Assembly: GCF_003260015.1 (NCBI RefSeq)
Contig: NZ_QCXS01000004.1
Location: 1 to 64,000, forward strand
Direction of reading: 5' to 3'
From: Nakamurella deserti
Lineage (GTDB): Bacteria; Actinomycetota; Actinomycetes; Mycobacteriales; Nakamurellaceae
Length of the DNA: 64,000 nucleotides
The position numbers and the translations under genes are program-made. Shown here piece after piece: positions 1-8,175 of this stretch. A model generated the notes under the pieces. That model did no database searches, was not told the origin of the DNA, and saw nothing but the letters and a program-made list of their open reading frames with translations. Position 1 is the stretch's first letter. Each line of letters begins with the position of its first letter.

Positions 1-1
1 C

Positions 2-211
2 CCGCTCGGCGTGATGGTCGAACCGCCCTACGGCGAACCCGCCGTCCCGCCGCTGCTGGACGCCCTCGCCGCCCTCGACCGGGAGGTGTTCACCATCCTC
101 GAACAGGACCTGTACCCGGTGAAACCCGACGTCCCGCTCGCCATCCAGGCCCGCGCCGCCGGCTACCTCACCGCCTGCGGCCTCGGACCCGTCCGACGCT
201 GGCCCTCCTGA
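2..211 (+). CDS. Sugar phosphate isomerase/epimerase, C-terminal fragment (cut by window edge)
   Basis: Only the last 69 codons are inside the window; the frame is open to the left edge. The segment with E-Q-D-L-Y-P and the tail with R-A-x-G-Y-L-x-x-C-G-L resemble the C-terminus of IolE-like xylose-isomerase-type TIM barrels, where the Glu of EQD is a metal ligand; the iolE product at 13938-14858 ends with a comparable EQDMY segment. It lies 79 nt upstream of the IolH-like gene on the same strand, so the two may be co-transcribed and act on inositol isomers or inososes. Substrate cannot be judged from the fragment. Confidence 0.7.
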   Translation, partial: PLGVMVEPPYGEPAVPPLLDALAALDREVFTILEQDLYPVKPDVPLAIQARAAGYLTACGLGPVRRWPS

Positions 212-290
212 GTCCGCCACACCGCGTGCCCGCTGTGCGTCACCCCCACGTCATCGCCGACGACCCCCGTCGGCCGGAACGGAGTAACTG

Positions 291-1157
291 ATGGTCAAGA
301 TCGCGCTCGACCCGGCGATGTACCACGCCGACCTCTCGGTCGCCGACGAGGTACGCAAGGCCGCGGACCTGGGCTACGAGTACCTGGAGCTGTCGCCCCG
401 CCCGGACTTCTTCTTCTGGCACCGCTACCCCAAGGCCGACGACGCCGCGATCGCCGAGGTCAGGCAGGCGTGCCGGGAGACCGGCGTGCAGATCAGCAGT
501 CTCGTGCCGGTGTTCAACTGGTCGTCCCCGGACGAGCAGGAGCGCCAGGCGCAGGTGCGCAACTGGCGCCGACTGCTGCAGATCGCCGCCGAACTCGAGG
601 TGCCGGTGGTGATGTCGGAGCTGTCGGGTGATCCCAACCAGCCCCTGAAGTCCGAGCACGCCTTCTACCGGTCGATGGAGGAGCTCATCCCTGACTTCGA
701 GAAGCACGGGCTGGTACTGAACCTCGAGGCGCACCCGTACGACTTCTCCGAGACCAACGACGATGCCGTGCAGATCATCCGGGGCCTGAACACCTCGTGG
801 GTGAACTACGTGTTCTGCGCACCGCACGCCTTCCACCTGTCCGACGGCAAGGGCGACCTCGACCGGATGATCCGCTACGCCGGCAGCAAGCTCGCCCACC
901 TGCACATCGCCGACTGCTTCAACCACCGCGCCAACGTCGGTAACCGCTACATCGTCAATCCGCCCGGCGTCGACGCCCGCGTGCACCAGCACAACGAGAT
1001 CGGCAACGGCGACATCGACTGGGACCAGTTCTTCGCCACGCTCCGCGACGTGCGGTTCGACGGCATCGCCACCGTGTGCGTCTTCGGCTGGGAGGAGAAC
1101 GCCGACGCCATCCATCGGCGGATGCTGGAGCGGGTCACGAAGGAACTCGCGGGCTGA
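291..1157 (+). CDS. iolH: IolH-like sugar phosphate isomerase/epimerase
   Basis: 288-residue xylose-isomerase-like TIM barrel. It begins with M-V-K-I-A-L-D-P and carries the usual metal-site segments: LNLEAHP (Glu146), HIADC (about 205-209) and a H-Q-H-N-E-I-G-N-G-D-I-D-W stretch (232-244), closely resembling actinobacterial IolH proteins in inositol clusters. IolH has no firmly assigned reaction; it is thought to handle inosose or inositol isomers. Upstream GGAGTAAC lies 4-8 nt before the ATG. It follows another barrel gene on the same strand and is followed by a convergent pseudogene. Family assignment is firm, the exact reaction is not. Confidence 0.8.
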   Translation: MVKIALDPAMYHADLSVADEVRKAADLGYEYLELSPRPDFFFWHRYPKADDAAIAEVRQACRETGVQISSLVPVFNWSSPDEQERQAQVRNWRRLLQIAAELEVPVVMSELSGDPNQPLKSEHAFYRSMEELIPDFEKHGLVLNLEAHPYDFSETNDDAVQIIRGLNTSWVNYVFCAPHAFHLSDGKGDLDRMIRYAGSKLAHLHIADCFNHRANVGNRYIVNPPGVDARVHQHNEIGNGDIDWDQFFATLRDVRFDGIATVCVFGWEENADAIHRRMLERVTKELAG

Positions 1158-1191
1158 GTCCCACCGGACCCGGAGCAGGCTCCGCCCCCGT

Positions 1192-1881
1192 TCAACGTTC
1201 GGCGCGGAGCCTCGTTGCCGCCCGGGTCGGCCGGCTCGATGCCGCCGTCCCGGTCGGCGAGCCGGGTGCCGCCGAGCCCGGTGAGCCGTTCGAGCTCGCC
1301 CCCGAGGTCGGTCGCCGCCAGCTCGAACCGCTGCCGGTTGCGCCCGGTCTTCTCCGCGACCGGCCTTCCGCTCCAGGCGATCTGGGTGCCGTCGGCCGGC
1401 GCCTGGATCGCCGTCTCGCCCTCCCGGTCCCAGACCAGCGGCCGGCCCAGCGCGTCCCGCCAGAACAGGCCCAGGTCCCGGGTGCCGTCGCCGGCGGTCT
1501 CGCCGAGTCGGCCGCAGCCCGCGAGGAAGGCGTTGTCGGGCTCGATGACGCAGAACGCCTCACCGCCCGGGTTCGTGAGCACGATGTGGCCCTCCTCCGG
1601 CTGCTGCCCGATGTCGAGGTGGTGCCCTCCGGACGACACCACCACGTCCACCGTCCGCCGCTGATCATCAGGATCGGCGGTGGTCACCTGCAGGTGGACG
1701 CGCTCGGCGCCGGGTGTCCGGAACGGCCGTCGACGAACCGGAGCCCGACCTGGGTCGGGTCCCCGGGTAGCCGGAACCCGTCGTCGGGGATCACGGCCCG
1801 GCCGAGCGAAGCGGCCCAGAACGCCGCCCGGCGCGCCGGATCCGGGGCGTCGAGGGTGACGGAGACGAAGCGCAACGGCAT
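1192..1881 (-). pseudogene. VOC (glyoxalase-like) two-domain protein, disrupted by two frameshifts
   Basis: Reading leftward, an ATG at 1881 opens M-P-L-R-F-V-S-V-T-L-D-A-P, a VOC first-domain start, but the frame ends in a stop near 1684. Shifting frame at about 1710-1720 restores T-P-G-A-E-R-V-H-L-Q and then a long VOC-like stretch with GHIVLTNPGGEAFCVIEP and a second domain ending D-P-G-G-N-E. At about 1205-1210 another shift is needed to reach the expected short end L-R-A-E-R-stop at 1192; otherwise the frame runs some 200 bases into the opposite strand of iolH. Two independent frameshifts suggest decay, though assembly error is possible. An intact one-domain relative lies at 42443-42805. 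Confidence 0.6.
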
Positions 1882-1935
1882 GGGCGCGAACCTGGGCCGA
1901 TCGTCCGGGCGACGCACCCGGTCATCCGGCCCACC

Positions 1936-2979
1936 TCAGAACAGCGCGCCCTGCACCTGGTCGGCCGGCACCAGCCCGGCCAGGGTGACGCCCAGCCGCG
2001 ACAGCGGCGGGACCGGCTCCCGCCGGAGCAGGTCGCGCGCCACCGGCAGCCAGACGTCCGGACGGGTGGTCGCCTCCTCGACGGCGCTGCGCCGCACCGG
2101 GGCCGGATGCCCGTCCTCGCCTCGCAGGATCAGTGCGAGGTGGGCACCGGCCAGCCCGGCGCGTTCCACCCGGTGACAGACGCGGGCGACGCACGTCTCC
2201 AGCAGTTGCTCGGGTGTCCAGTCGGGCCGGCCGTAGCCGGCGACCGACCCTTCGGAACTGAACGACGCCCGCCGCCGCAACGGCCTGACCTCGGCGTCGT
2301 CGGTGCCGTCCCGCAGGCGCCACAGCCGGCCCGCCATCGTGGTGCCACACAGCTGCCGCAGCTGCGGACGCGGCACGTCGTCGAGGTCGGTCAGGCGCCG
2401 GATACCCAGTGCGGACAGCCGCCGGGTGGTCGTGGGTCCGACCCCCCAGATGTCGGTCAGCAGCAGGTCGGCGCGGACCGCCTCCTCCTCGTCGACCCCG
2501 ATGACGAACAGGCCGTCGGGCTTTCCGGCCCGGGAGGCGAGCTTGGCCATCAGCTTGGTTCGCCCGACCCCGACGGTCACCGGGATGCCGAGCTCGGCCG
2601 CAGCGCGCCGGCGCAGCTTACGCGCCCGCTCCACGGCGTCGTTCCAGCTCAGATGCGAGGTGTCCAGGAACGCCTCCTCGATGGAGCCGGGTTCGACGGC
2701 GTCGGCCACCTCGTGGAACAGGTCGAACAGGGCGTCTCCCACCTCCTCGACCTCGGCGTGCGGGACGTCGACCAGCACCAGCTCGGGGCACCGCCGGACC
2801 GCCTCCGTGGCGAGCATGCCGCTGCGCACGCCGAGGGCGCGGGCCAGGTAGTTCGGGCTCGCCACGATGATCATGGTGACCACCGCCAGCGGCCGGGCCG
2901 CGAGGTCGGGGCGGCCGCGCATGACCACCGATGCGAAGAACGCGTCGGCGTCGGCATGCAACAGCGGGCCGCGGCTCAT
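1936..2979 (-). CDS. dinB: Y-family DNA polymerase (DinB / Pol IV-like)
   Basis: 347-residue translesion polymerase. The N-terminal H-A-D-A-D-A-F-F-A-S-V motif (8-18) supplies the first catalytic Asp; the second motif reads S-I-E-E-A-F-L-D (99-106) where most relatives have S-[IL]-D-E-A, so one catalytic Asp is replaced by Glu. The usual Glu after A-S-V is Val. The helix-hairpin-helix region (about 175-210) and little-finger domain follow, and the last five residues Q-G-A-L-F fit a sliding-clamp binding pentapeptide. I chose the ATG at 2979 rather than 2994 because the longer start would overlap the LexA-like box; no Shine-Dalgarno is visible, so translation may be leaderless. Confidence 0.85.
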   Translation of the reverse strand: MSRGPLLHADADAFFASVVMRGRPDLAARPLAVVTMIIVASPNYLARALGVRSGMLATEAVRRCPELVLVDVPHAEVEEVGDALFDLFHEVADAVEPGSIEEAFLDTSHLSWNDAVERARKLRRRAAAELGIPVTVGVGRTKLMAKLASRAGKPDGLFVIGVDEEEAVRADLLLTDIWGVGPTTTRRLSALGIRRLTDLDDVPRPQLRQLCGTTMAGRLWRLRDGTDDAEVRPLRRRASFSSEGSVAGYGRPDWTPEQLLETCVARVCHRVERAGLAGAHLALILRGEDGHPAPVRRSAVEEATTRPDVWLPVARDLLRREPVPPLSRLGVTLAGLVPADQVQGALF

Positions 2980-2986
2980 CACACGA

Positions 2987-3002
2987 TCGTACATACGTAC
3001 GA
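2987..3002 (-). promoter_or_regulatory. LexA/SOS-box-like palindrome upstream of dinB
   Basis: The 16-mer TCGTACATACGTACGA is an inverted repeat with arms TCGTAC and GTACGA around ATAC. It has the geometry of the actinobacterial SOS box TCGAAC-N4-GTTCGA with one symmetrical change per arm, and lies 7 nt upstream of the chosen dinB start. LexA control is known for many dinB genes; here it is inferred from sequence. Confidence 0.5.
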
Positions 3003-3154
3003 GTCGAAGGCGCCACCACCGGTCGGGAGCGCATGTCGGCCGGGCACCGGGGAGGCGGCCAGGCCGCCGGACCCGAATGACAGGTGCGTCCGGACCGCCT
3101 CCCGCCCGGCGCGCGACAGCACGATCGTCCGGACCGCCGAATCCTCACTCGCCG

Positions 3155-3919
3155 TCAGGCGGCCGCGGTCTGCCCGCCGTCGACGAGCAGCTCGCTGCCG
3201 GTGATCATCCCCGCGGCCTCCGAAGCCAGGAACAGGATCGTCCCGGCGATCTCGGCGGGCTCGATGAGCCGGCCGAGCGGCACGGTGGCCGCCAGCTGCT
3301 CCCGCAGCGCCTGGGCCGCGGCGGCGTCCGGCGCCAGCTCCGACAGCCCGGGCGTCGCCGTCGGCCCCGGCACCACGGCGTTGACCCGGATCCCGCGCGG
3401 CGCGAGCTCGACCGCCCAGGTCCGGACGAACGAGTGCAGCGCCGCCTTCGTCGCGGCATAGGCGCCGAACGCGGGCATGCCACCCGGAGCGGCCGTCGAG
3501 CCGGTGACGATCACCGACGCTCCCGCGGACAGCAGCGGCAGGGCCTTCTGCACGGTGAACAGCACCCCGTCGACGTTGGTCCCGAAGGTCTCGTCGACGT
3601 GTTCCTGCGTGGTCTCGGCCAGCGACGCGAACGACCCACCTCCGGCGTTGGCGACCACGACATCGAGTCCCCGCCCGCGCGCCCGGACGGCGGCGAAGAC
3701 CCGGTCGAGGTCGGCCGGCGACGCGGCGTCGGCCTGCACCCCGAGCCCGGATCCACCGAGCGTTTCGACGGCCCGGTCCACGGCCTCCCGACGACGCCCG
3801 GTCACCACGACGAACGCCCCCGCGGCGGCGAACCGCTGGGCGGTGGCGAGTCCGATACCGCTCGTCCCGCCGGTCACCAGAACGGTACGGCCCTCGAAAC
3901 CTGTTGTCACTGTGTTCAT
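3155..3919 (-). CDS. SDR family oxidoreductase
   Basis: 254-residue classical short-chain dehydrogenase. It shows the Rossmann glycine motif TGGTSGIG (about 15-22), the NAG segment (V-V-A-N-A-G-G, about 88-94), a catalytic Ser in VTGSTAAPGG, the Y-A-A-T-K motif and the R-V-N-A-V-V-P-G-P segment, ending with G-S-E-L-L-V-D-G-G. The ATG at 3919 has GGAGG nine nt upstream, better placed than for the upstream ATG at 3928. Substrate unknown. It lies between dinB and fdhA, all leftward, but gaps of 175 nt and 232 nt argue against one operon. Confidence 0.85.
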   Translation of the reverse strand: MNTVTTGFEGRTVLVTGGTSGIGLATAQRFAAAGAFVVVTGRRREAVDRAVETLGGSGLGVQADAASPADLDRVFAAVRARGRGLDVVVANAGGGSFASLAETTQEHVDETFGTNVDGVLFTVQKALPLLSAGASVIVTGSTAAPGGMPAFGAYAATKAALHSFVRTWAVELAPRGIRVNAVVPGPTATPGLSELAPDAAAAQALREQLAATVPLGRLIEPAEIAGTILFLASEAAGMITGSELLVDGGQTAAA

Positions 3920-4102
3920 CTGACTCATCCTCCGTCGTGGGACGCGGCGTCCGCGCCCCGGTTCCGGCCACCCGGCCCGGGTGACGGCACTAGAAGGGTG
4001 AAACTTCACGCAATATTCCCGGGTGCGGTGCCGCGGCGCGGGACAGCGCCCCCCGGGTTGCGGCCCCGACGGACAGCGCCGCCCCGTGGCGCGACGGCAC
4101 CA

Positions 4103-4146
4103 CGGGGCGACGGGGACGACGGGGACGACGGGGGCGACGGGGACGA
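4103..4146. repeat. 9-bp tandem repeat (CGGGGACGA), about five copies
   Basis: CGGGGACGA recurs with a strict 9-bp period (one copy shortened, one with A to G) between the 3' end of fdhA and the start of the SDR gene. The stretch is non-coding. It looks like a simple slippage-prone repeat. Confidence 0.7.
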
Positions 4147-4151
4147 CCGGG

Positions 4152-5381
4152 TCAGGCGGCGACGATCCTGCCGGTCACCCCGTGCGGATCGATGACGTAC
4201 TTGCGCGCGACGCCGGAGTCGAACTCCGCGTAGCCCTTGGGGGCGTCCTCGAGGCTGATCACGGTGGCGTTCACCGCATCTCCGATGTGCACCTTGTCGT
4301 GCAGGATGGCCTTCATCAGCCCGTTGTTGTACTTCATCACCGGGCACTGGCCGGTGTAGAACGAGTGGGACTTCGCCCAGCCGAGCCCGAGCCGGATCGA
4401 GAGCGACCCGACCTTGGCGGCGTCGTCGGCCGCGCCGGGGTCACCGGTGACGTACAGACCGGGGATGCCCAGCGAGCCGCCCGCCGCGACGATGTCCATG
4501 AGCGAGTTGAGCACGGTGGCCGGCGCCTCGTTGCCCGCGTCCCCGCCGTGCCCATGGGCCTCGAAACCGACGGCGTCCACCCCGCAGTCGACCTCGGGGG
4601 TGCCCAGGAGCTGCTCGATCTGGTCGCGCGGATCGCCCTTGGTGACGTCGACGGTCTCGCAGCCGAGCACGCGTGCCTGCGCGAGCCGCTCCTCGTTGAG
4701 ATCACCGACGATCACCACGCCCGCCCCGAGCAGCTGCGCCGAGACCGCGGCGGCGATGCCCACCGGTCCGGCCCCGGCCACGTACACGCTGGACCCGGTC
4801 TTCACCCCGGCCGTGTAGGCCCCGTGGAAGCCGGTCGGGAAGATGTCCGACAGCATGGTCAGATCGGTGATCTTCTCCATCGCCTGGTCGTAGTCGGGGA
4901 ACACCAGCAGGTTCCAGTCGGCGTAGGGCACGAGGACGTACTCGGCCTGTCCACCCACCCAGCCGCCCATGTCCACGTAGCCGTAGGCCGAGCCGGGACG
5001 GTCGGGGTTGACGTTGAGGCAGATGCCGGTCTTGCCCTCCTTGCAGTTCTTGCAACGGCCGCAGGAGATGTTGAAAGGCACCGAACACAGGTCGCCGACC
5101 TTGACGAACTCGACTCCGGGACCGACCTCGACGACCTCACCGGTGATCTCGTGGCCGAGGACGAGCCCCTCCGGCGCCGTGGTGCGGCCGCGCACCATGT
5201 GCTGGTCGGACCCGCAGATGTTCGTTGTCACCACCTTGAGGATCGCGCCGTGCGGGATCTTGCGACCGACGTTCGCGGGGTTGACCCCGGGGCCGTCCTT
5301 GAGCTCGAACTCGGGATAGGCGATCGGGTCGACCTCGACCTTCAGTGGGCCCTGGTACGTGACGGCGCGGTTGTTCGGCAT
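4152..5381 (-). CDS. fdhA: Glutathione-independent formaldehyde dehydrogenase
   Basis: 409-residue zinc-dependent medium-chain dehydrogenase that closely follows Pseudomonas putida FdhA, which oxidises formaldehyde to formate with NAD. Visible: catalytic-zinc ligand Cys56 in N-I-C-G-S-D-Q-H, G-H-E (76-78), structural-zinc cysteines 107, 110, 113 and 121, the A-G-A-G-P-V-G nucleotide motif, and the long V-D-C-G-V-D-A-V-G-F-E-A-H-G region typical of FdhA rather than of alcohol dehydrogenases. The ATG at 5381 has GAGGAG 5 nt upstream. It follows the PhyH dioxygenase gene on the same strand (190-nt gap), which suggests formaldehyde comes from that enzyme. Confidence 0.9.
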   Translation of the reverse strand: MPNNRAVTYQGPLKVEVDPIAYPEFELKDGPGVNPANVGRKIPHGAILKVVTTNICGSDQHMVRGRTTAPEGLVLGHEITGEVVEVGPGVEFVKVGDLCSVPFNISCGRCKNCKEGKTGICLNVNPDRPGSAYGYVDMGGWVGGQAEYVLVPYADWNLLVFPDYDQAMEKITDLTMLSDIFPTGFHGAYTAGVKTGSSVYVAGAGPVGIAAAVSAQLLGAGVVIVGDLNEERLAQARVLGCETVDVTKGDPRDQIEQLLGTPEVDCGVDAVGFEAHGHGGDAGNEAPATVLNSLMDIVAAGGSLGIPGLYVTGDPGAADDAAKVGSLSIRLGLGWAKSHSFYTGQCPVMKYNNGLMKAILHDKVHIGDAVNATVISLEDAPKGYAEFDSGVARKYVIDPHGVTGRIVAA

Positions 5382-5571
5382 CGTGCTCCTCTTCGTCGAA
5401 GATCGCAGCGAGCCCCGGACGGGCCCGCCTGCCGGGTGTGACGGCGGCGACGTGCCGGATGCCACCACCTGTGACATGCCCAGAACCCCGGGGAGCCGCA
5501 CCGGACACACGGCGCCGGACACACGTCGGTCCCGCCCCGGCAACGCGGGACGGGACCGGCGCCACGGCGGA

Positions 5572-6768
5572 TCAACCCGGGAAGGGCTGCGTCCTGGTCG
5601 TGTGTGCCTCCAGCGCCGCGGCGAAGGCGTCCGGTGCCCACTCCTCGGCCACGGCCTGCCGGACCAGGTCGGCCTGGGTCTGCGGGGCCATGCCGCCGAT
5701 GGGCTGGTCGCGGTCGAGGTTGGTCGGGAAGGCGTAGCCCTCCGCGGAGGCGGCGATCACGTTGTCCAGTGCCGTCCGGGCGACGCCGCGGCGCCTGGCC
5801 TCCAGCAGCACCGGGAACAGCGCCCGGCACATGGCGACCCGGTCGACGGACTCCATCGCCCGGCCGAACGGCGACGACACCTGCAGCAGGTTGGCCATCC
5901 GGCGGACGTCGGCCGACACGTTGGTACCGGCACCGTGGAACAGCGCGGGGTTGAAGAAGGCCGCGTCGCCCTTGGCCAGCGGCAGTTGCGTGTAGTGCTG
6001 CAGGAAGTACGCGGTGAACTCGGGCAGGTGGAACGCCAGGTAGCCGGGCTCGTACCGGTGGGAGTACGGCAGGTACAGGGTCGGGCCGGTCTCGATCGGC
6101 ATGTCGCAGTGGGCGACCGCGCCCTGCAGGGTCAGCGCCGGCGACAGCCGGTGCACCTGCGCCGGGAACCGGGCCGCCGCGGCGGCGTCCATGAAACCCA
6201 GGTGGTAGTCGCGGTGGGCGGTCTGGGCCTGGCCGCCGGGGTTGACCACGTTGATCTGCGAGGTGACCTGGTATCCCGGCCCGAGCCAGGCCTCGCTGAT
6301 CAGCGCGATGACGTCGTTGGCGTAGTACTCGGCGAAGATCGCCGGCTCGGCGACGGCCAGTTTGTCCAGTGCGCCCCACACCCGGTCGTTGGCACCCGGC
6401 TTGCCGAAGTGGTCGCCCTTGGCGGTACCGGCGGCCTTCTCGGCGGCGATCTGGGCGTGGAACGCGTCGGTGGCGCGGTCGACGACCGACAGGTCACCGA
6501 AGGCCGCCTTGAACACCACGATGCCCGGGCCGTCGGTGAGGGCGCGCATCAGTTCGGCCTGGACGTCGCGGCGGCCCTCGACGGAACCGACGGCCGCCCG
6601 CAGCTTCTCGCCGTAGATCAGCACCTTCTGCTCGACGGCATCGGCGTAGGGGTAGTCGGCGAGCTCGGTCTGCTGGTCGACGACCGCGACGAAGTCGTCG
6701 AGGGAGCAGTCGGCGGCGGTGAGCCAGCGGGTGGTGCCGGATGCGGTGGACACAGCGGATGCCGTCAT
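5572..6768 (-). CDS. PhyH (phytanoyl-CoA dioxygenase) family Fe(II)/2-oxoglutarate oxygenase
   Basis: 398 residues. The iron-binding facial triad is visible as His185-x-Asp187 in A-H-R-D-Y-H and the distal His278 in N-P-A-L-F-H-G-A-G-T-N, with Arg289/290 placed to bind 2-oxoglutarate. PhyH enzymes hydroxylate diverse small molecules; hydroxylation of an O- or N-methyl carbon releases formaldehyde. The neighbouring fdhA, the divergent LacI-type regulator, and the inositol importer and iol operon nearby make a methylated inositol a reasonable substrate guess, but no residue proves it. Start at 6768 has AGGAG 8 nt upstream. Confidence 0.8.
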   Translation of the reverse strand: MTASAVSTASGTTRWLTAADCSLDDFVAVVDQQTELADYPYADAVEQKVLIYGEKLRAAVGSVEGRRDVQAELMRALTDGPGIVVFKAAFGDLSVVDRATDAFHAQIAAEKAAGTAKGDHFGKPGANDRVWGALDKLAVAEPAIFAEYYANDVIALISEAWLGPGYQVTSQINVVNPGGQAQTAHRDYHLGFMDAAAAARFPAQVHRLSPALTLQGAVAHCDMPIETGPTLYLPYSHRYEPGYLAFHLPEFTAYFLQHYTQLPLAKGDAAFFNPALFHGAGTNVSADVRRMANLLQVSSPFGRAMESVDRVAMCRALFPVLLEARRRGVARTALDNVIAASAEGYAFPTNLDRDQPIGGMAPQTQADLVRQAVAEEWAPDAFAAALEAHTTRTQPFPG

Positions 6769-6841
6769 GGGATGCGCTCCTGGGTCGGTGGCGGGACACC
6801 TCAAGGGTCCTCGACGCCGCCGCATCCCGTCAACGGCCGCC

Positions 6842-6860
6842 AGCCCTCAAAAAGCCCTCA
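6842..6860. promoter_or_regulatory. Direct repeat AGCCCTCA x2, 11-bp spacing
   Basis: AGCCCTCA at 6842-6849 recurs at 6853-6860, one helical turn apart, 74 bp upstream of the dioxygenase start. A matching pair (ACCCCTCA) lies on the regulator side at 6999-7017. Possible operator half-sites for the divergent LacI-family protein; inference only. Confidence 0.35.
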
Positions 6861-6884
6861 TCGGCGGCGACTTCGGACGCGCTC

Positions 6885-6903
6885 CACCCGGGTTGACCGG
6901 GTG
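6885..6903. promoter_or_regulatory. Inverted repeat CACCCGG-N5-CCGGGTG in the divergent region
   Basis: Perfect 7-bp arms around GTTGA, in the middle of the 260-bp region between the divergent dioxygenase and LacI-type genes. It could be an operator or a GC-rich hairpin in a leader; there is no independent evidence for either. Confidence 0.35.
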
Positions 6904-6991
6904 TCACCACACGCGGACCGGAGCGGACGGCGGGACGCGACCTCACGGTCCCGCACCCGGCGCCCGCACCCGCATCCGGCTTCCGGCGTCA

Positions 6992-7020
6992 TTGACACAC
7001 CCCTCACGAACCCCTCAGAC
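6992..7020 (+). promoter_or_regulatory. Putative promoter of the LacI gene with direct repeats in its spacer
   Basis: TTGACA (6992-6997) could serve as -35; the 17-nt position downstream is TCAGAC, a weak -10. The presumed spacer contains ACCCCTCA at 6999-7006 and again at 7010-7017. A regulator bound there would block its own promoter. No Shine-Dalgarno precedes the GTG at 7029. Confidence 0.35.
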
Positions 7021-7028
7021 TCGCGGCT

Positions 7029-8051
7029 GTGCCCCACCCGTACCCGGTCCGCGAGATCGCCCGGCAGGCCGGCCTGAGCGAGGCGACCGTCGACCGGGTC
7101 CTCAACCACCGCCCCGGAGTCCGCGCCAGCACCGCCGCCCTCGTCGGTCAGGCGATCGCCGACCTCGACCGGCAGGCGTCCCAACTGCGAATGAACGGCC
7201 GGACCTTCCTGGTGGACGTGGTCGTCCAGGCCCCGGACCGTTTCTCCGCCGAGGTCCGCGCCGCCCTGGAGGCGGAACTGCCGTCGTTGCGGCCGGCCGC
7301 GGTGCGGGCCAGGTTCGACTTCCGGGAGAGGGCCCGGCCGGTCGAGATGGTCAAGGTCCTCGACGACATCGGGCACCGCGGCTCGGCCGGGGTCATCCTC
7401 AAGGCTCCCGACGTCCCCGAGATCGCCGCCGCGGTCGACAGTCTCGCGCGACGCGGCATCCCGGTCGTCACCCTCGTCACCGATCTGCCGCTGAGCCGCC
7501 GGGTGGCCTACGTCGGCATCGACAACCGCGCCGCCGGGTCGACGGCGGCCTACCTGGTGGACCGGCTGCTCGGGGAGCGTCCCGGCGCGGTGCTGATGGC
7601 GTTGAGCCGCAGCGTCTTCCGCGGCGAGGAGGAACGCGAGATCGGGTTCCGCGCCACCATGCGCCGCCGCGCCGCCGGCCGGGTCCTGGTCGAACAGACC
7701 GACACCGACGGGCTGGACGGCACCGTCCGGGAGTCGACGTTGCGGACCCTGGAGCGTCACCCGGAGATCTACGCGGTCTACTCGATCGGCGGCGGGAACC
7801 GGGCGGTCCTCGACGCGTTCGAGGTCGCCGGCCGGCCGTGCCGGGTGTTCGTCGGCCACGACCTCGACCGTGACAACCTGGCGCTGCTGCGCGAGGAGAA
7901 GCTCACCGCCGTCCTGCACCACGACCTGCGCTACGACCTGCGGCTGGCCTGCCACACGATCATGCAGGCCCACGGCGCCATCGACGGGCCGATCACGTCC
8001 GTCCGGTCACCCGTGCACGTCGTCACGCCGTACAACCTGCCGGCGGTGTGA
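7029..8051 (+). CDS. LacI family transcriptional regulator
   Basis: 340 residues from a GTG start. The N-terminal LacI helix-turn-helix is clear: V-R-E-I-A-R-Q-A-G-L-S-E-A-T-V-D-R-V-L-N (about 7-26), followed by a hinge and a periplasmic-binding-protein-like effector domain (about 60-335) with a late V-F-V-G-H-D segment of sugar-binding type. It diverges from the dioxygenase-fdhA pair and ends convergent to the ABC importer. By position it probably controls the dioxygenase pair and responds to a sugar or cyclitol. Confidence 0.88.
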   Translation: MPHPYPVREIARQAGLSEATVDRVLNHRPGVRASTAALVGQAIADLDRQASQLRMNGRTFLVDVVVQAPDRFSAEVRAALEAELPSLRPAAVRARFDFRERARPVEMVKVLDDIGHRGSAGVILKAPDVPEIAAAVDSLARRGIPVVTLVTDLPLSRRVAYVGIDNRAAGSTAAYLVDRLLGERPGAVLMALSRSVFRGEEEREIGFRATMRRRAAGRVLVEQTDTDGLDGTVRESTLRTLERHPEIYAVYSIGGGNRAVLDAFEVAGRPCRVFVGHDLDRDNLALLREEKLTAVLHHDLRYDLRLACHTIMQAHGAIDGPITSVRSPVHVVTPYNLPAV

Positions 8052-8175
8052 GCCACCGGGGACCGGTCGGCGATCCGAACCGGTGTGCGGGCCGACACCT
8101 CGGGCGTGATCACCCCGGATTCCGGCGCACAGGCACGAGCGGCGGTCCGGGAGACCACCCGCCGTCCCGGGAACG

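Noticed and set aside
947-1687. The 246-codon leftward frame taken as one intact VOC gene
   Set aside because: Its last third runs antisense through the iolH coding region and its N-terminal VOC half is in a different frame, so a frameshifted pseudogene explains it better.
4103-4146. Short-period repeat as an origin iteron cluster
   Set aside because: 9-bp G-rich slippage repeat with no replication gene beside it.
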